A stretch of 64,000 nt of DNA from Rhodanobacter sp. FDAARGOS 1247 (GCF_016889805.1 NZ_CP069535.1:3224001-3288000), one strand, 5' to 3'. Positions 17,390 through 27,681 are shown, counted from the stretch's first letter. A program made the numbers and translations. Notes: generated by a model not told the origin, from the letters alone.

Positions 17390-17953
17390 TCAACAATTCG
17401 GGGATTCGCCACTTTCAAGCAGTGCGACAACCAGCTGCAGGTCTGCGGCACGCAACGTCATGCGCCCGCTGACCTCGTCAGGTTCACTGCGCATCAGGAC
17501 GCAATGCCGCACGCCCGCATTCTTTCCGGCCTGGATGTCGCTTGGCTTGTCTCCGACAAGCAGCGACCTTTCCAGGCTGATGTCGCATTCACGCTGTGCG
17601 GCGAGCAGCATGCCTGGCTCCGGCTTGCGACAGCTGCACTCGCGCGCATAGTTTTCCACCACGCCATCGCGATGATGGGGACAGTAGTAGATCGCATCCA
17701 GCCGCGCCCCATGTTGCACGAACACCCCGGACATCCATTCCATGTAGCGATGAAAATCATCCTCGGAATAGTAGCCACGGGCTATGCCCGCCTGGTTGGT
17801 GACCACCACCACCAGATGGCTCGTCCGGTTTGCCAGTCGCACGAGATCGAAGATGCCGTCGATGAACTCCGTTCGTTCCGGCGTGCAGACATAACCGTGA
17901 TCGACATTGATAACGCCGTCCCGGTCGAGAAAGAGGGCCGGCCGTTGACCCAT
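17390..17953 (-). CDS. gmhB: D-glycero-D-manno-heptose 1,7-bisphosphate 7-phosphatase
   Basis: A 187-aa HAD phosphatase, the usual GmhB length, removing the C7 phosphate of heptose bisphosphate. The catalytic motif FLDRDGVINVDHGYV (DxD) is at the N-terminus. VVTNQAGIARGYY follows, then the zinc-binding loop with CPHH and ECSCRKPEPGM, and the LLVGDKPSDIQAG acidic motif. The longer open frame upstream runs into hddC. ATG 17953 overlaps the hddC stop by one base (TGATG), indicating coupled translation. Last of the four heptose genes. Confidence 0.92.
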   Translation of the reverse strand: MGQRPALFLDRDGVINVDHGYVCTPERTEFIDGIFDLVRLANRTSHLVVVVTNQAGIARGYYSEDDFHRYMEWMSGVFVQHGARLDAIYYCPHHRDGVVENYARECSCRKPEPGMLLAAQRECDISLERSLLVGDKPSDIQAGKNAGVRHCVLMRSEPDEVSGRMTLRAADLQLVVALLESGESPNC

Positions 17954-18666
17954 CAACTTGAACCCGCGCTTTCGCCGAGCCCGAGCTGGGCGCGCGAATA
18001 ATCCTCCGGCACGCCGATATCGATGAACCCGGTCGTTCGCGTAAAGGCCCGTACCTTCCCTCCCCGCACTGCCGGAGACAGAACGGCATCCTCGAAGGAA
18101 AAATGGTCCGACTCGGGGAATGCTCCCGCAAGCTCCCGGGCCACCCGGTATACCCCCGCATTGATGTAACCAGGGCCACTCAGCCCCTTTTCGGAAAAGC
18201 CGATGACCCAATCATTCCGGACCTCGACGGCCCCGTAACGGGCCACGTCCGGCACTCGGGCAAGCGCCATGCCGAGCTTCGCGCCGGAGGAGGCAACCTG
18301 TTCCTCGAAGGCTGCATGATCGAGTTCGAGATAAGTGTCGCCATTCAGGACGAAGAAGGCGTCGCCACCGATCTGCGGCAACGCCTGTGCGATCGCCCCA
18401 CCGGTGCCCAGCGGACGGGTCTCCCGCGAATAGACCAGTGACATGTCGCCCCAGCGATCGCCCAGCGCCTGGTGGACTTTCTCTCCCATGTAACCCGTTG
18501 CCAGCACTACCCGCCTGAACCCCTGCGCCGCCAACCGCTCGAGCAGGAAGGCGAGGAACGGCCGGCCCTGGACGGGAGCGAGCGGCTTGGGTACATCGCT
18601 GACAACGCTTTGCAGCCGGGTACCAAATCCACCGGCGAGGATCACGGCCTCGTCAATGAGCGCCAT
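17953..18666 (-). CDS. hddC: D-glycero-alpha-D-manno-heptose 1-phosphate guanylyltransferase
   Basis: A 237-aa nucleotidyltransferase with the signature AVILAGGFGTRLQSVVSDVP, Lys in KPLAPVQGRPFL, GTGGAIAQAL and the metal-binding FVLNGDTYLE. HddC makes GDP-D-glycero-alpha-D-manno-heptose from heptose 1-phosphate. The similar RmlA- or ADP-heptose-type alternatives are disfavoured by the adjacent hddA, gmhA and gmhB. It overlaps the 3' end of gmhA by 14 bp and gmhB by 1 bp. Confidence 0.88.
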   Translation of the reverse strand: MALIDEAVILAGGFGTRLQSVVSDVPKPLAPVQGRPFLAFLLERLAAQGFRRVVLATGYMGEKVHQALGDRWGDMSLVYSRETRPLGTGGAIAQALPQIGGDAFFVLNGDTYLELDHAAFEEQVASSGAKLGMALARVPDVARYGAVEVRNDWVIGFSEKGLSGPGYINAGVYRVARELAGAFPESDHFSFEDAVLSPAVRGGKVRAFTRTTGFIDIGVPEDYSRAQLGLGESAGSS

Positions 18667-19252
18667 GGCCGAAGATCTCCTGCTCGATCAGGCCGCACAG
18701 GAGATGCCCGATGAACTCGTGTCCTTCCTGGACTTTCGGTGTCTCCGATGACGGCATGCGAAAGCACAGGTCGCAGAGTTCGGCCATCTTCCCGCCCTCG
18801 TGGCCGGTAAATCCGATCACGACAATCCCGATGGCGCGGGCCGCTTCAATCGCCCGCAGGATGTTTTTCGAATTTCCGGAGGTGGAAATGACAAAAATCA
18901 CGTCCCCCTTTCGACCGAGCGCCTCCACTTGTCTGGCAAAAACGTAGTCATAGCCGTAGTCATTGCCGATAGCCGTGAGGATGCTGGTGTCCGTCGTCAA
19001 GGCGATTGCCGGAAGTCCCGGACGATCAAAATGGAATCGGCTGACCAGCTCGCCTGCCCAATGTTGCGCATCTGCGGCGCTGCCGCCGTTACCTGCAAAC
19101 ATCAACTTGTTGCCGCGCCGAAACGCTTCGACCGACAGGGTCACCGCGCGCGATATCAGCTCCCGCAATGCCGCGTCCGCCGACATGGCAGTCAGCAACT
19201 TGATCGACTTGTCGAATTCGGCCTCGATGTAGCCGTTCAAATGATCCGCCAT
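18653..19252 (-). CDS. gmhA: Sedoheptulose 7-phosphate isomerase
   Basis: A 199-aa SIS-domain enzyme converting sedoheptulose 7-phosphate to D-glycero-D-manno-heptose 7-phosphate, the first step of heptose synthesis. Substrate-binding motifs are complete: FAGNGGSAADAQHWAGE, the phosphate loop STSGNSKNI, and the catalytic/metal QEGHEFIGH near residue 185. ATG 19252 lies inside the end of hddA (16-bp overlap) with GGGAG upstream. A dedicated operon copy of gmhA suggests supply for O-antigen rather than core only. Confidence 0.92.
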   Translation of the reverse strand: MADHLNGYIEAEFDKSIKLLTAMSADAALRELISRAVTLSVEAFRRGNKLMFAGNGGSAADAQHWAGELVSRFHFDRPGLPAIALTTDTSILTAIGNDYGYDYVFARQVEALGRKGDVIFVISTSGNSKNILRAIEAARAIGIVVIGFTGHEGGKMAELCDLCFRMPSSETPKVQEGHEFIGHLLCGLIEQEIFGHGAH

Positions 19253-20265
19253 GAGGTGGCTCCCTGGTGCGTGAAATGAAAATCCATGATGCTCCCTCCT
19301 TCCTCCAGCAATGCGCGTGTCAGGCCGATGCGCTGCTCGGGGCTGCACAGGAACATCATGAAGCCGCCGCCACCAGCGCCAGACACCTTGGCGGCGCGCG
19401 CACCGCTGGCGAAAGCGACCTTCTCGACTCGTTCGATCAACGGGTTGCTGATGCTGGTAGCCGTTCTCTTCTTGGCCACCCAGCCCGCCTGCAACGTGGA
19501 CTCCAGCCGGCGCAGGTCGCCCTTGAGAATGCATTCCTTCATCTGGATGGCCTCATCCTTCAGCTGGTGCATGGCGTCAATGGATGCCTGGTCCCGGTTG
19601 CCCACGTTGCGCGACTGCTGGGCAATGATGTCCGCGGAAGCACGCGAAACGCCGGTGAAGTACAACACCAGCGAACTTTCGAGCTCTGCCCAGACCCAAT
19701 CCTTGATGCGCAACGGATTCACGATGACCCGATCGTCCGCATAGAACTCCATGAAGTTGAAGCCTCCGAAGGTGGCTGCATACTGATCCTGCTTGCCCCC
19801 CGCCAGCTCCAGATCCTTGCGCTCGATGTCGTAGGCCAGCTGGGCCACTTCATATTCGCCAAGAGGCAGGGAGAAATACTCGACGAAGGCCTGCAGCAGC
19901 GCCACTACCATGGTCGAGGATGACCCCAAGCCGGATCCCGGAGGCGCATCAGAGAACGTCTTGACCGTCAGCGAAGGCTGTTCGCCCTGGAGAAAGTCGC
20001 GCGACACCCGCGCATACACGCCCTTGAGCAATTGCAGGGGGCCGCCGCACGGAATGTCACCGTCACAGGAATGCATCTCCTCGTGGCGTACGTCGAGTGC
20101 ATGAAAGCAGGTTTCCTTCCCGTTGCCTGCCGTCACGATTGCATACGCATAACGGTCGATGGTGACGTTCATCACGCGACCGCCGTAGACATCGCAATAT
20201 GGCGACACATCGGTGCCGCCGCCAGCAAGCCCCAACCGGAGCGGTGCACGCGCACGCACGATCAT
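19237..20265 (-). CDS. hddA: D-glycero-alpha-D-manno-heptose 7-phosphate kinase (GHMP kinase)
   Basis: A 342-aa GHMP kinase phosphorylating C1 of heptose 7-phosphate with the alpha anomer specificity needed for GDP-heptose. Motifs: [19 protein letters not shown] at the start, the ATP loop [39 protein letters not shown], and the C-terminal [17 protein letters not shown] 20265 overlaps the stop of the large upstream transferase gene (ATGA), so the two are translationally coupled. HddA rather than bifunctional HldE implies GDP-heptose, not ADP-heptose. Confidence 0.9.
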   Translation of the reverse strand: MIVRARAPLRLGLAGGGTDVSPYCDVYGGRVMNVTIDRYAYAIVTAGNGKETCFHALDVRHEEMHSCDGDIPCGGPLQLLKGVYARVSRDFLQGEQPSLTVKTFSDAPPGSGLGSSSTMVVALLQAFVEYFSLPLGEYEVAQLAYDIERKDLELAGGKQDQYAATFGGFNFMEFYADDRVIVNPLRIKDWVWAELESSLVLYFTGVSRASADIIAQQSRNVGNRDQASIDAMHQLKDEAIQMKECILKGDLRRLESTLQAGWVAKKRTATSISNPLIERVEKVAFASGARAAKVSGAGGGGFMMFLCSPEQRIGLTRALLEEGGSIMDFHFTHQGATSWRII

Positions 20266-23200
20266 GGGGAAGGCTCCCCGGCCGTCATCGTCCACGGAAG
20301 TTCGCGGGCGAATTCGCTCCACTGCGCGTCTTCCGTGAAGCTGGCACGCACGAACGCCTGACCTGCAGCAGAGCATCGGCGCCACGCAGCATCATCTTCA
20401 AGCAGGCGCAGGACATGCCCCGCAAACTCCTCGGCCGTGTCGGCGGCCGCAAGAAAATCGGCCGTCTGTTCGAGCCCCTGAACGCCGGTCGATGTAGTCA
20501 CGCAGGGCACGCCGAAACGCATGGCCTCGATCACCTTTCCCTTCATGCCGCCGCCAAACCGCAGTGGCGCAACAACGACTCGAGCATTCGCGTAGCGTGC
20601 CGAAAGCTCCTCGTCGGTGACAAAACCCGTCACCGTGACAGGCCCGCCATGCAGTGCCTTGACCGCATCGGACGGGTTGGAGCCGACCAGATCAAGGTGG
20701 ATCTGCGGATGGCGCTTCTGGATGAGGGGAAGTACCTCATGGGCGAACCATTCCGCGGCATCCACATTCGGCGGGTGCGCAAATCCCGCAACGAAGACCA
20801 GATCGTGTCGATCGGTCAGGTTCGCATCCGGTTGCTCGGGGAAGTCATCGAAGGCATACGCGGCGATCGTATGGGCGCGGACCGTCGACGACTGCCCGTC
20901 CAGCCACTCGCGCACATGGCGAGTCTCGCTGGCAGACGGATAGTAAACAGCGTCCACCAGCTTCCAGATCCCGTGCTCCAGCTTTCTCACCCTGTCGCAC
21001 TCGGCCCGCAGCAGCTTGTCCGCAGGCTGCATTCGCAACTGATCCTCGATGCGCAGGTAATGTACGTCATGTCCGTAGTACAGCAGCGGAGCGCTACTGT
21101 GCTTGCGTATCGCCCCGACGAAGTCGACTGCGATATGCGGCCGGCTCAGCAGCACGACATCAATGTCCGAAGCATGTTGCTCCATCCATTGACTGAAGCC
21201 CTGATGATATTCGGCGCCGTAGACAACTTCGACGCCAAGCTGCTGCAGCAACGGCGCGTAGGCCGGATCGTTGTACAGGTTCTCCGGCCAGAATTTTACC
21301 GAAAAGCCCTTCCGTACAAACATGCGGATGAACTGCCACATCGTGCGCGAGCCGGCATCCCTGTCCGGCTGGGGAATGTAGTGGTCCACGACGAGAATCG
21401 TCCGGGTCGCCCGCGTGCGACCGCGCGCCCTGAAAACGTTCTCGCCGTTGGGAAAATGCTCGCGCTTGAGCACCTCGTGCCAACGCTCGTAGAAGCGCCG
21501 CTGGTTCTCGACCTGGTAGGCCTTGATCCCGGAATTGACGTCGGTACCGTGCGACACGCCTTCGTGATGCACGACCACCGAGCGCGGCTGGTAATAGAGT
21601 TTCAGCCCGGCCTCGCGGACCTTGAAGGCGAGATCCGAATCCTCGCAGTACGCAGGCACGTAACGTTCGTCGAAGCGACCCAGTCGAGCGAACAATTCGG
21701 CGGGAATCAACAACGACGCGCCGGAGCAGTAATCCGTTTCGCGCACATAGTTGTAGATACTGCGCGAGGGATCATCCAGCCGGCCGTAGTTCCAGGCGCT
21801 GGCATCGGCCCAGATGATCCCTCCGGCTTCCTGCAGTCGACCGTCGGGATAGACCAGCTTGGAACCCACCATGCCGCAATCCGGGAATCGCCGGAACAGT
21901 TCGAGCATGCTGTCCAGCCAGCCGTCCGTAACCTCGGTGTCGTTATTGAGAAAATAGATGTAGCTGCCGCGCGCCAGCCCGGACGCGCGATTGCATGACC
22001 TCAGGAAGCCAAGGTTCTCCGAATTCACTTCGTAGCGAAGTCCGGGCACCGCCGCCAGCGAGTTCATCTCGGCATCGCCCGAAGCGTCCTCGGCAACGAG
22101 GATTTCATACGGCACTTGCGGCGGATGCGCGGCAATCGAGCGCAGGCATGATGCCGTGATGGCCAGATTGCCGTAAGTCGGAATGATGATCGTGACTTCC
22201 GGCTCGTTATAGAATGGAAACGCCAGTTCGGACACTTGCCCGGATGACTGCGGTGCGTCGATGCGGGGCGCGGAATGAAGATCCGGGAGCGTCTCTGCCG
22301 AGGCTTTCGCGCTGCGAAGGCCGAGCATGCGCCGCTCCGCGAAGCTGCCCCGCATGCCATGCCAATCCCGACGAAACAGCATGCCGAGGGCACGCAAGGG
22401 CCGGGTCAGGGTCCACGAGCGTGACCGCCGCAATTGTTCGTTCTGATCGCCCAGTTTCGCCAACTCCCCGGTCAACAGCTCCGCACGGGCTCTCAGGCGA
22501 CCCTGTTCATCCTGCAGTGAAGCGACCAGCGTATTTCGATCGGCCAGTTCGGTGTCCAACGAACGGGCCCACTGAGCGACTTTCTCGTGTTCGATGCACA
22601 GTGCCCCATAACGGGCATGAAGCTCGCCCAGTTCGCGGTTGATTCGTGCGAAAGCCTCGATCAGCTTTTCACCCACCACTGCGTCACGCGAGTATTCGCC
22701 GGTGAAGTCCCGGATATGCTGCCCGACCGCAGTCAATTGCTGTTCGACAGCGCGCCCCCACTCTTCCATTTCCAGTTTTTCCTTCTGCAGCACCGCATGT
22801 TCTGCATGCAACCGCGTTACTTCAACGACCGTCTTTTCATGTTCCGCAGCAAGCGTTGCGCCGTGTGCACGCTCCCGCGCCAATTCCGCATTCAGCGATG
22901 TTGCCCACGCGGACGCTTTTTCATGACCCGCCTGGGTATCTCCGTACGATTCACGCAGGGCATTCAGTTCCGTCTCCAGCGCCTTGGCCCAGTTCACGAT
23001 CTTTTCGTGATCCGCCTGGGTCCGCCCATACGTTTCGCGCAGGGCGCTCAATTCCGTGTCCAGCTCCTTGGCCCAGCCCACGATCTTTTCATGATCCGCC
23101 TGGGTCCGCCCATAAGTCTCACGCAGGGCGCTCAGCTCCGTGTCCAGCGACTTGGCCCAGCCGACAGTCTTTTCATGCTCCGCCTGGGTCCGCGCGTGAG

Positions 23201-24092
23201 TCTCACGCAGCGCATTGAGCTCCGCGTCCAGCGACTTGGCCCAGGTCACCGTGGACTCATGCTCCGCCACCATGCGTCCGTGCGTCGCCCGCGCCTCGCT
23301 CAACTCGCTGTCGAGAGCAGTAGCCCACGCAGCGACCTTTCTATGATGCGTATAAAGGTCCTCCGCCTCGGAAAACAGGATGGAGGGACGCAACTCCCGC
23401 AGAATACGCTCATCCAGCGAGCCGGCAACCGCAATGAAATAGACCGGGTCGGCCAGCGAGGTGGCGCGTTCGACGATTTCCGAGCCCGTATCCGTCAATG
23501 CATCGACCTCCTGCGCGCTGGCTTCAGCGCCCTGCAGCGTGAAGATCGATGACCCAACCGCGAGCCTCTGGCCAAAATAACGGATGTCACCAAACTGTTC
23601 CCGCAGAACCGCATCGAACTCTGCAAAGTCCAGTTCCTTGACATGGAATTCGTTGTGGTGCCCCGCAAGCTCCGTGTACACCGTCCGGTTTGGCGACGAC
23701 ATGACAAGCAAACCGTCCGGGCGCAATACCCGACGGATCTCGCTGAGCATTTCCCGATGGCGGTCGTGATGCTCGATGGTTTCGAACGAAACCAGCACGT
23801 CCACGCTGTTGTCCGCCATCGGTATCTGCGCGGCGTTTCCCTGCACGAAACGCAGGCCGGGAATGTCCGGATACGTCGCACGGGCATGGCTCACCGCGTT
23901 GTCGTCGATATCCACTCCCACCACGGAGTTGGCGCGGCGCGCCAGCATGGCGCTGCCGTAGCCCTCGCCACAGGCGATATCGAGGACGTCCTTGCCTTCG
24001 ACCAGACGTGCGCACCAGGCATAACGATGCAGATGTTCGTGTCGGATCTCTCCCGCTTCGGTAGGTACGTAGCGCTCGCCGGTAAACTCCAT
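20262..24092 (-). CDS. Trifunctional methyltransferase / coiled-coil / GT2-GT4 protein (WsaE/WbdD-like architecture)
   Basis: A 1276-aa multidomain protein. Residues 1-200 are a SAM methyltransferase ([36 protein letters not shown]). Residues about 245-555 are a long coiled coil made of 28-residue repeats in strict register. Residues about 632-860 are a GT2 domain ([45 protein letters not shown]). Residues about 895-1276 are GT4-like ([47 protein letters not shown]). Known parallels: WsaE joins a chain-end methyltransferase to two rhamnosyltransferases, and WbdD uses a coiled coil as a length ruler. It probably elongates and caps the O-chain exported by the adjacent Wzm/Wzt. The ribosome-binding site AGGAGT overlaps the wzt stop. 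Confidence 0.85.
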   Translation of the reverse strand: MEFTGERYVPTEAGEIRHEHLHRYAWCARLVEGKDVLDIACGEGYGSAMLARRANSVVGVDIDDNAVSHARATYPDIPGLRFVQGNAAQIPMADNSVDVLVSFETIEHHDRHREMLSEIRRVLRPDGLLVMSSPNRTVYTELAGHHNEFHVKELDFAEFDAVLREQFGDIRYFGQRLAVGSSIFTLQGAEASAQEVDALTDTGSEIVERATSLADPVYFIAVAGSLDERILRELRPSILFSEAEDLYTHHRKVAAWATALDSELSEARATHGRMVAEHESTVTWAKSLDAELNALRETHARTQAEHEKTVGWAKSLDTELSALRETYGRTQADHEKIVGWAKELDTELSALRETYGRTQADHEKIVNWAKALETELNALRESYGDTQAGHEKASAWATSLNAELARERAHGATLAAEHEKTVVEVTRLHAEHAVLQKEKLEMEEWGRAVEQQLTAVGQHIRDFTGEYSRDAVVGEKLIEAFARINRELGELHARYGALCIEHEKVAQWARSLDTELADRNTLVASLQDEQGRLRARAELLTGELAKLGDQNEQLRRSRSWTLTRPLRALGMLFRRDWHGMRGSFAERRMLGLRSAKASAETLPDLHSAPRIDAPQSSGQVSELAFPFYNEPEVTIIIPTYGNLAITASCLRSIAAHPPQVPYEILVAEDASGDAEMNSLAAVPGLRYEVNSENLGFLRSCNRASGLARGSYIYFLNNDTEVTDGWLDSMLELFRRFPDCGMVGSKLVYPDGRLQEAGGIIWADASAWNYGRLDDPSRSIYNYVRETDYCSGASLLIPAELFARLGRFDERYVPAYCEDSDLAFKVREAGLKLYYQPRSVVVHHEGVSHGTDVNSGIKAYQVENQRRFYERWHEVLKREHFPNGENVFRARGRTRATRTILVVDHYIPQPDRDAGSRTMWQFIRMFVRKGFSVKFWPENLYNDPAYAPLLQQLGVEVVYGAEYHQGFSQWMEQHASDIDVVLLSRPHIAVDFVGAIRKHSSAPLLYYGHDVHYLRIEDQLRMQPADKLLRAECDRVRKLEHGIWKLVDAVYYPSASETRHVREWLDGQSSTVRAHTIAAYAFDDFPEQPDANLTDRHDLVFVAGFAHPPNVDAAEWFAHEVLPLIQKRHPQIHLDLVGSNPSDAVKALHGGPVTVTGFVTDEELSARYANARVVVAPLRFGGGMKGKVIEAMRFGVPCVTTSTGVQGLEQTADFLAAADTAEEFAGHVLRLLEDDAAWRRCSAAGQAFVRASFTEDAQWSEFARELPWTMTAGEPSP
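22764..23351 (-). repeat. Seven in-phase 84-bp (28-codon) coding tandem repeats
   Basis: Inside the coiled coil, units begin at residues 248, 276, 304, 332, 360, 388 and 416, always 28 apart. The consensus start is A-E/D-H-E-K-x-V-x-W-A-K, then L-D-T-E-L-x-A-L-R-E and T-Y-G-R-T-Q. The central four units (22932-23267) are nearly identical at DNA level. Another clear unit at residue 500 is exactly three periods further on, so the register extends through degenerate units. Twenty-eight residues equal four heptads. Confidence 0.9.
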
Positions 24093-24096
24093 CGAC

Positions 24097-25506
24097 CTAG
24101 ACTCCTACCTGCTCGATTCCGATGGCATGCATCGGGATGCCAACCAGGCCATGCCGCATGGTGCTGTCACTGGCCTTGAACGTGAGAGCGTCATGGATCC
24201 AGTGATGCTGGGTATGGTTCTCCTGCGTTCCGTTGGCCAGCGCCACATCCACCGAATAATCGCCACTGGGCAGTATCGGCATGCGGAAGCGGAAATGTGC
24301 GCGCAGGCGCGTTCCGCCCCTCGCATCGACGGATCGCCCTCGATAGCTGAGGTATGTGTTGTCACCGAACAGTCGCTGCCCCAGGCGGTCCTTGACGTAG
24401 AACCCGAAGATCGGCGCATCCAGCGATTCGGAGACTTCGGCCTCGATCACCAGATCTGCCACTTCGCCACCTGCCGTCAGCCGCCGCGTCTGGCCATTGC
24501 CGTCCAGCAACTGCACGTCAACGATCCGCGCGGCTCCCGTGCCGAATTCATTGTCGATTCGTGCCGGATCGAATTCGAATATTTCGACCAGGTTGCGAGT
24601 CGCCTCCCCGTTCAGGATTGCCTTGCGCGGATCAACCACATCGGCGGGCACCGTCGTGTGGTCCGCACGATGACCGTCACCCGCCGCGCCCGCTCCCGGA
24701 ATGGACGTCCGAACGGTCACCGACTCGCCCAGTGAAGCGCGATCAGCCGCGTGCTGCTCGGCCAGGTACCTCTCGACGACATCGCGGGCCGAACCGTCCA
24801 TCACCATTTGTCCGGAGTCCAGCCAGACGGCCCGGCTGCAGAGGCTGGTCACCGCACCAGTGTCATGACTGACGAACAGCAACGTGCCCCGCTTCTGGAA
24901 TTCGCGCAGGTAACGCATGCACTTCTGCGTGAAACGCACGTCACCCACGCTCAGCGCCTCGTCGATCACCAGGGTGTCCGCATCGACGTGGGCCGCGATC
25001 GCAAACGCCAGCCGCACGTACATGCCGCTTGAGTACGTCTTGACCGGCTGGTTGATGAATTCCCCGATATCGGCAAATTCCGTGATCGACCGGTACCGCT
25101 TGCGCAATTCGCCTTCCGGAATGCCATACAGCAATCCGCTCAGGTAGACATTTTCTTCACCGGTGAACTCCGGATTGAACCCGGCACCCAACTCAAGCAG
25201 CGCCGCGATCCGTCCGTGCACCGCCACACTGCCTTCCGTGGGGTGGAGTGTTCCGCAGACCATCTGCAGCAGGGTGGATTTGCCCGAACCGTTGCGCCCG
25301 ATGATTCCGACGGTTTCGCCTCGGCGCACGTCGAACGACACACCACGAAGCGCCCAGAACTCGTTGAAATAGGCAACGTCGCCCTTCCCCATCGCCCGCC
25401 GGAAACGGGGCAGGATCATCTGCCTGAGCCGGTCGGATGGTTGCGCATAAATCTCGTAGCGCTTGCCCAGCCCGGCTATGCGAATGCTGAAATCGTCAGA
25501 GGACAT
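24097..25506 (-). CDS. wzt: O-antigen ABC transporter ATP-binding protein with C-terminal carbohydrate-binding domain (first copy)
   Basis: A 469-aa protein. The ATPase domain has Walker [12 protein letters not shown], the signature [11 protein letters not shown], Walker [12 protein letters not shown] and the H-loop FVSHD. After about residue 250 there is a beta-sandwich extension of about 200 residues ([28 protein letters not shown]), typical of Wzt proteins that bind the modified non-reducing end of O-antigen before export. ATG 25506 overlaps the end of wzm by 11 bp. The next gene encodes the methyltransferase that could make the cap. Confidence 0.93.
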   Translation of the reverse strand: MSSDDFSIRIAGLGKRYEIYAQPSDRLRQMILPRFRRAMGKGDVAYFNEFWALRGVSFDVRRGETVGIIGRNGSGKSTLLQMVCGTLHPTEGSVAVHGRIAALLELGAGFNPEFTGEENVYLSGLLYGIPEGELRKRYRSITEFADIGEFINQPVKTYSSGMYVRLAFAIAAHVDADTLVIDEALSVGDVRFTQKCMRYLREFQKRGTLLFVSHDTGAVTSLCSRAVWLDSGQMVMDGSARDVVERYLAEQHAADRASLGESVTVRTSIPGAGAAGDGHRADHTTVPADVVDPRKAILNGEATRNLVEIFEFDPARIDNEFGTGAARIVDVQLLDGNGQTRRLTAGGEVADLVIEAEVSESLDAPIFGFYVKDRLGQRLFGDNTYLSYRGRSVDARGGTRLRAHFRFRMPILPSGDYSVDVALANGTQENHTQHHWIHDALTFKASDSTMRHGLVGIPMHAIGIEQVGV

Positions 25507-26320
25507 CGGCAAACCCTTTCCTGCTCCGCTCGAACCACGCAAAGGAAAACCACGCGAACAGGCACGCAGATACGCTGTAGATGCCGAGATGAAGCCACGA
25601 CGGCGGCTTTCCCCAGACCAGAACGTTCTGGGAGGCTTCCACGATGACGGTGAGCGGATTCAGGTACATCCAGTCGCGGTATGGTTCAGGAATGAATTCC
25701 TTGGGATACAGGATCGGGGCAAGGAACATCAGGGCCGTGGTGATGATGCCGGTGGCCTGCTTGAGGTCGCGAAGAAACACGCCCAGAGATGCCAGCAACC
25801 AGATGGTTCCGGCGACGAAGGGCAGAAATGACGCAATGACGATCGGGAAAAGCACGATCGTCCATGGCAGTGAGCCCTTGGCAAACAGGGAGATGATCAG
25901 CAGGACCAGGGTGGAAACCAGCAGGTGGAATAGCGCGGAGCCCAGCGTGCTCCACGACAATATTTCCAGCGGAAACACCACCTTCTTGACGAAATTCGTG
26001 TTCTCCACGATCAGCGTGGGTGCCCGATTGGCGCATTCCGTGAACATCGAATTGATGTTCAGTCCCGCGAACAGGATCACCGCGAACTCGAAGTGACCTG
26101 TTACCTGGTCGTTCCAGCGCGACTTGAAGATGATCCCGAACACGAACGTGTAGATCATCAGCATGAGCAGGGGGTTGAAGAACGACCAGAGCAGTCCGAC
26201 AAACGACCCGCGATAACGACCTACCACATCGCGTCGAGCCATCTGCATGACCAGCGCGAAATGTCGGGACAATGCCCGATATGGAATGAGCGGGTCGATG
26301 AGACGATAGGCTGAAATCAT
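25496..26320 (-). CDS. wzm: O-antigen ABC transporter permease (first copy)
   Basis: A 274-aa ABC-2 type permease with six predicted membrane helices. Characteristic motifs: ARRDVVGRYRGSFVGLLWSF at the cytoplasmic elbow, ENTNFVKKVVFPLEIL, and LNPLTVIVEASQNVL. It exports lipid-linked polysaccharide together with Wzt. It is the first gene of the O-antigen operon that runs from 26.3 to 12.3 kb. A 118-bp gap separates it from the metB 3' end; no convincing promoter boxes were found there. Confidence 0.92.
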   Translation of the reverse strand: MISAYRLIDPLIPYRALSRHFALVMQMARRDVVGRYRGSFVGLLWSFFNPLLMLMIYTFVFGIIFKSRWNDQVTGHFEFAVILFAGLNINSMFTECANRAPTLIVENTNFVKKVVFPLEILSWSTLGSALFHLLVSTLVLLIISLFAKGSLPWTIVLFPIVIASFLPFVAGTIWLLASLGVFLRDLKQATGIITTALMFLAPILYPKEFIPEPYRDWMYLNPLTVIVEASQNVLVWGKPPSWLHLGIYSVSACLFAWFSFAWFERSRKGFADVL

Positions 26321-26438
26321 GACTTGGGGATGGACCTTTTCAGGGCTGCACTGTCGACCTTCACGAGGATGTACGACACAGCTGCATGGATCGTGGTTTT
26401 GCGCGCGAACGGAACGCGAACTGTCGGCAAGGGCTCGC

Positions 26439-27605
26439 TCAGCTCAACGCGCGTTCAAGCTCCTCGCGCAGGTCCTTCAAGTCCTCCACGCCCACCGACA
26501 GCCGGATCAGCCCGTCGCTGATGCCCAGCCGCTTGCGATTGGCTGCGGGCACCGAGGCGTGGGTCATGATCGCCGGATGCTCGATCAGGCTTTCGACGCC
26601 GCCCAGCGACTCGGCCAGCGCGAACAGTTCGCAGCGCTCCAGCATGCGCCGGGCCTTCTTCAGGCCACCCTTCACCTCGATCGTGATGATGCCGCCGAAA
26701 CCGTGCATCTGGCGCTTCGCCAGCGCGTGCTGCGGATGGCTTTTCAGGCCCGGATAGATCACCCGCTCCACGGCGGGATGCTTTTCCAGCCACTTGGCCA
26801 GCTCCAGTGCGCCGTCGCAATGCGCCTTCATGCGCAGGTGCAGGGTCTTCAGCCCGCGCATGGCGAGGAACGCATCGAACGGGCCGGCCACCGCACCGAC
26901 CGAGTTCTGCAGGAAGCCCATCTGGGTGGCCAGTTCCTTGTTGCCGGCGACCACGATGCCGCCGACCATGTCCGAATGGCCGTTGAGGTACTTGGTGGCC
27001 GAATGCAGCACCAGGTCGGCGCCGTATTCCAGCGGCCGCTGCACCATCGGCGAGCAGAACGTGTTGTCGACCACCAGGATCAGGCCGTGCTTCTTGGCGA
27101 ACGCGGCGACCTTAGCCAGGTCGACCAGCTTCAGCATCGGGTTGGTCGGCGTTTCCGCCCAGATCATCCTGGTGTTCGGCTTCAGCGCCGCCTTCATCGC
27201 CGCGGTGTCGTTCAGGTCGACGAAGCTGAAGTCCAGCCCCGCCGAGCGCCGGCGTACCTTCTCGAACAGGCGGTAGGTGCCGCCGTACAGGTCGTCCATC
27301 GCGATCACGTGGCTGCCCGAATCGAGCAGGTCCAGCACGGTCGCCGCGGCGGCCAGTCCCGACGCGAAGGCAAAGCCGGCGACGCCGCCTTCCAGATCCG
27401 CCACGCAACGCTCGTAGGCCATCCGGGTCGGGTTCTGCGTGCGCGAATACTCGTAACCCTGGTGCACGCCGGGACTCTTCTGCACGTAGGTCGAGGTCGC
27501 GTAGATCGGCGTCATGATCGCGCCGGTGCTCGGATCAGGGTGCTGGCCGGCGTGGATGGCGCGGGTGCCGAGGCCGTGCGGGGCTTGCTTGCTGCGTTTG
27601 TTCAT
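26439..27605 (-). CDS. metB: Cystathionine gamma-synthase/lyase (PLP-dependent)
   Basis: A 388-aa Cys/Met-metabolism PLP enzyme. Motifs: IYATSTYVQKSPG, EYSRTQNPTR, FASGLAAAATVLDLL, the Tyr in DDLYGGTYRLF, VVDNTFCSPM and the PLP lysine in LHSATKYLNGHSD. The C-terminus ends ISDGLIRLSVGVEDLKDL. Sequence alone does not separate gamma-synthase from gamma-lyase; the cystathionine beta-synthase at 58.5 kb makes the lyase role plausible. ATG 27605 is used because the extra upstream frame has no homology. In Xanthomonas this gene borders the LPS locus opposite etfA, as here. Confidence 0.93.
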   Translation of the reverse strand: MNKRSKQAPHGLGTRAIHAGQHPDPSTGAIMTPIYATSTYVQKSPGVHQGYEYSRTQNPTRMAYERCVADLEGGVAGFAFASGLAAAATVLDLLDSGSHVIAMDDLYGGTYRLFEKVRRRSAGLDFSFVDLNDTAAMKAALKPNTRMIWAETPTNPMLKLVDLAKVAAFAKKHGLILVVDNTFCSPMVQRPLEYGADLVLHSATKYLNGHSDMVGGIVVAGNKELATQMGFLQNSVGAVAGPFDAFLAMRGLKTLHLRMKAHCDGALELAKWLEKHPAVERVIYPGLKSHPQHALAKRQMHGFGGIITIEVKGGLKKARRMLERCELFALAESLGGVESLIEHPAIMTHASVPAANRKRLGISDGLIRLSVGVEDLKDLREELERALS

Positions 27606-27651
27606 GATGATCCGTGATATCCCCGGGGCGGGATCTGCTGGCAAAGCCGCT

Positions 27652-27681
27652 ATCTTACTCGTCGCGGCGCACCATGCCGAA
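27652..27681 (-). promoter_or_regulatory. Possible metB promoter
   Basis: Minus-strand TAAGAT (27657-27652) as -10 and TTCGGC (27681-27676) as -35 with 18-bp spacing, about 46 bp before the ATG, in the 248-bp divergent gap with the next glycosyltransferase. Confidence 0.35.

Noticed and set aside
22932..23267. Regularly spaced 84-bp repeats considered as a CRISPR array
   Set aside because: The repeats are contiguous and coding, with no unique spacers, and they translate into a heptad coiled coil.
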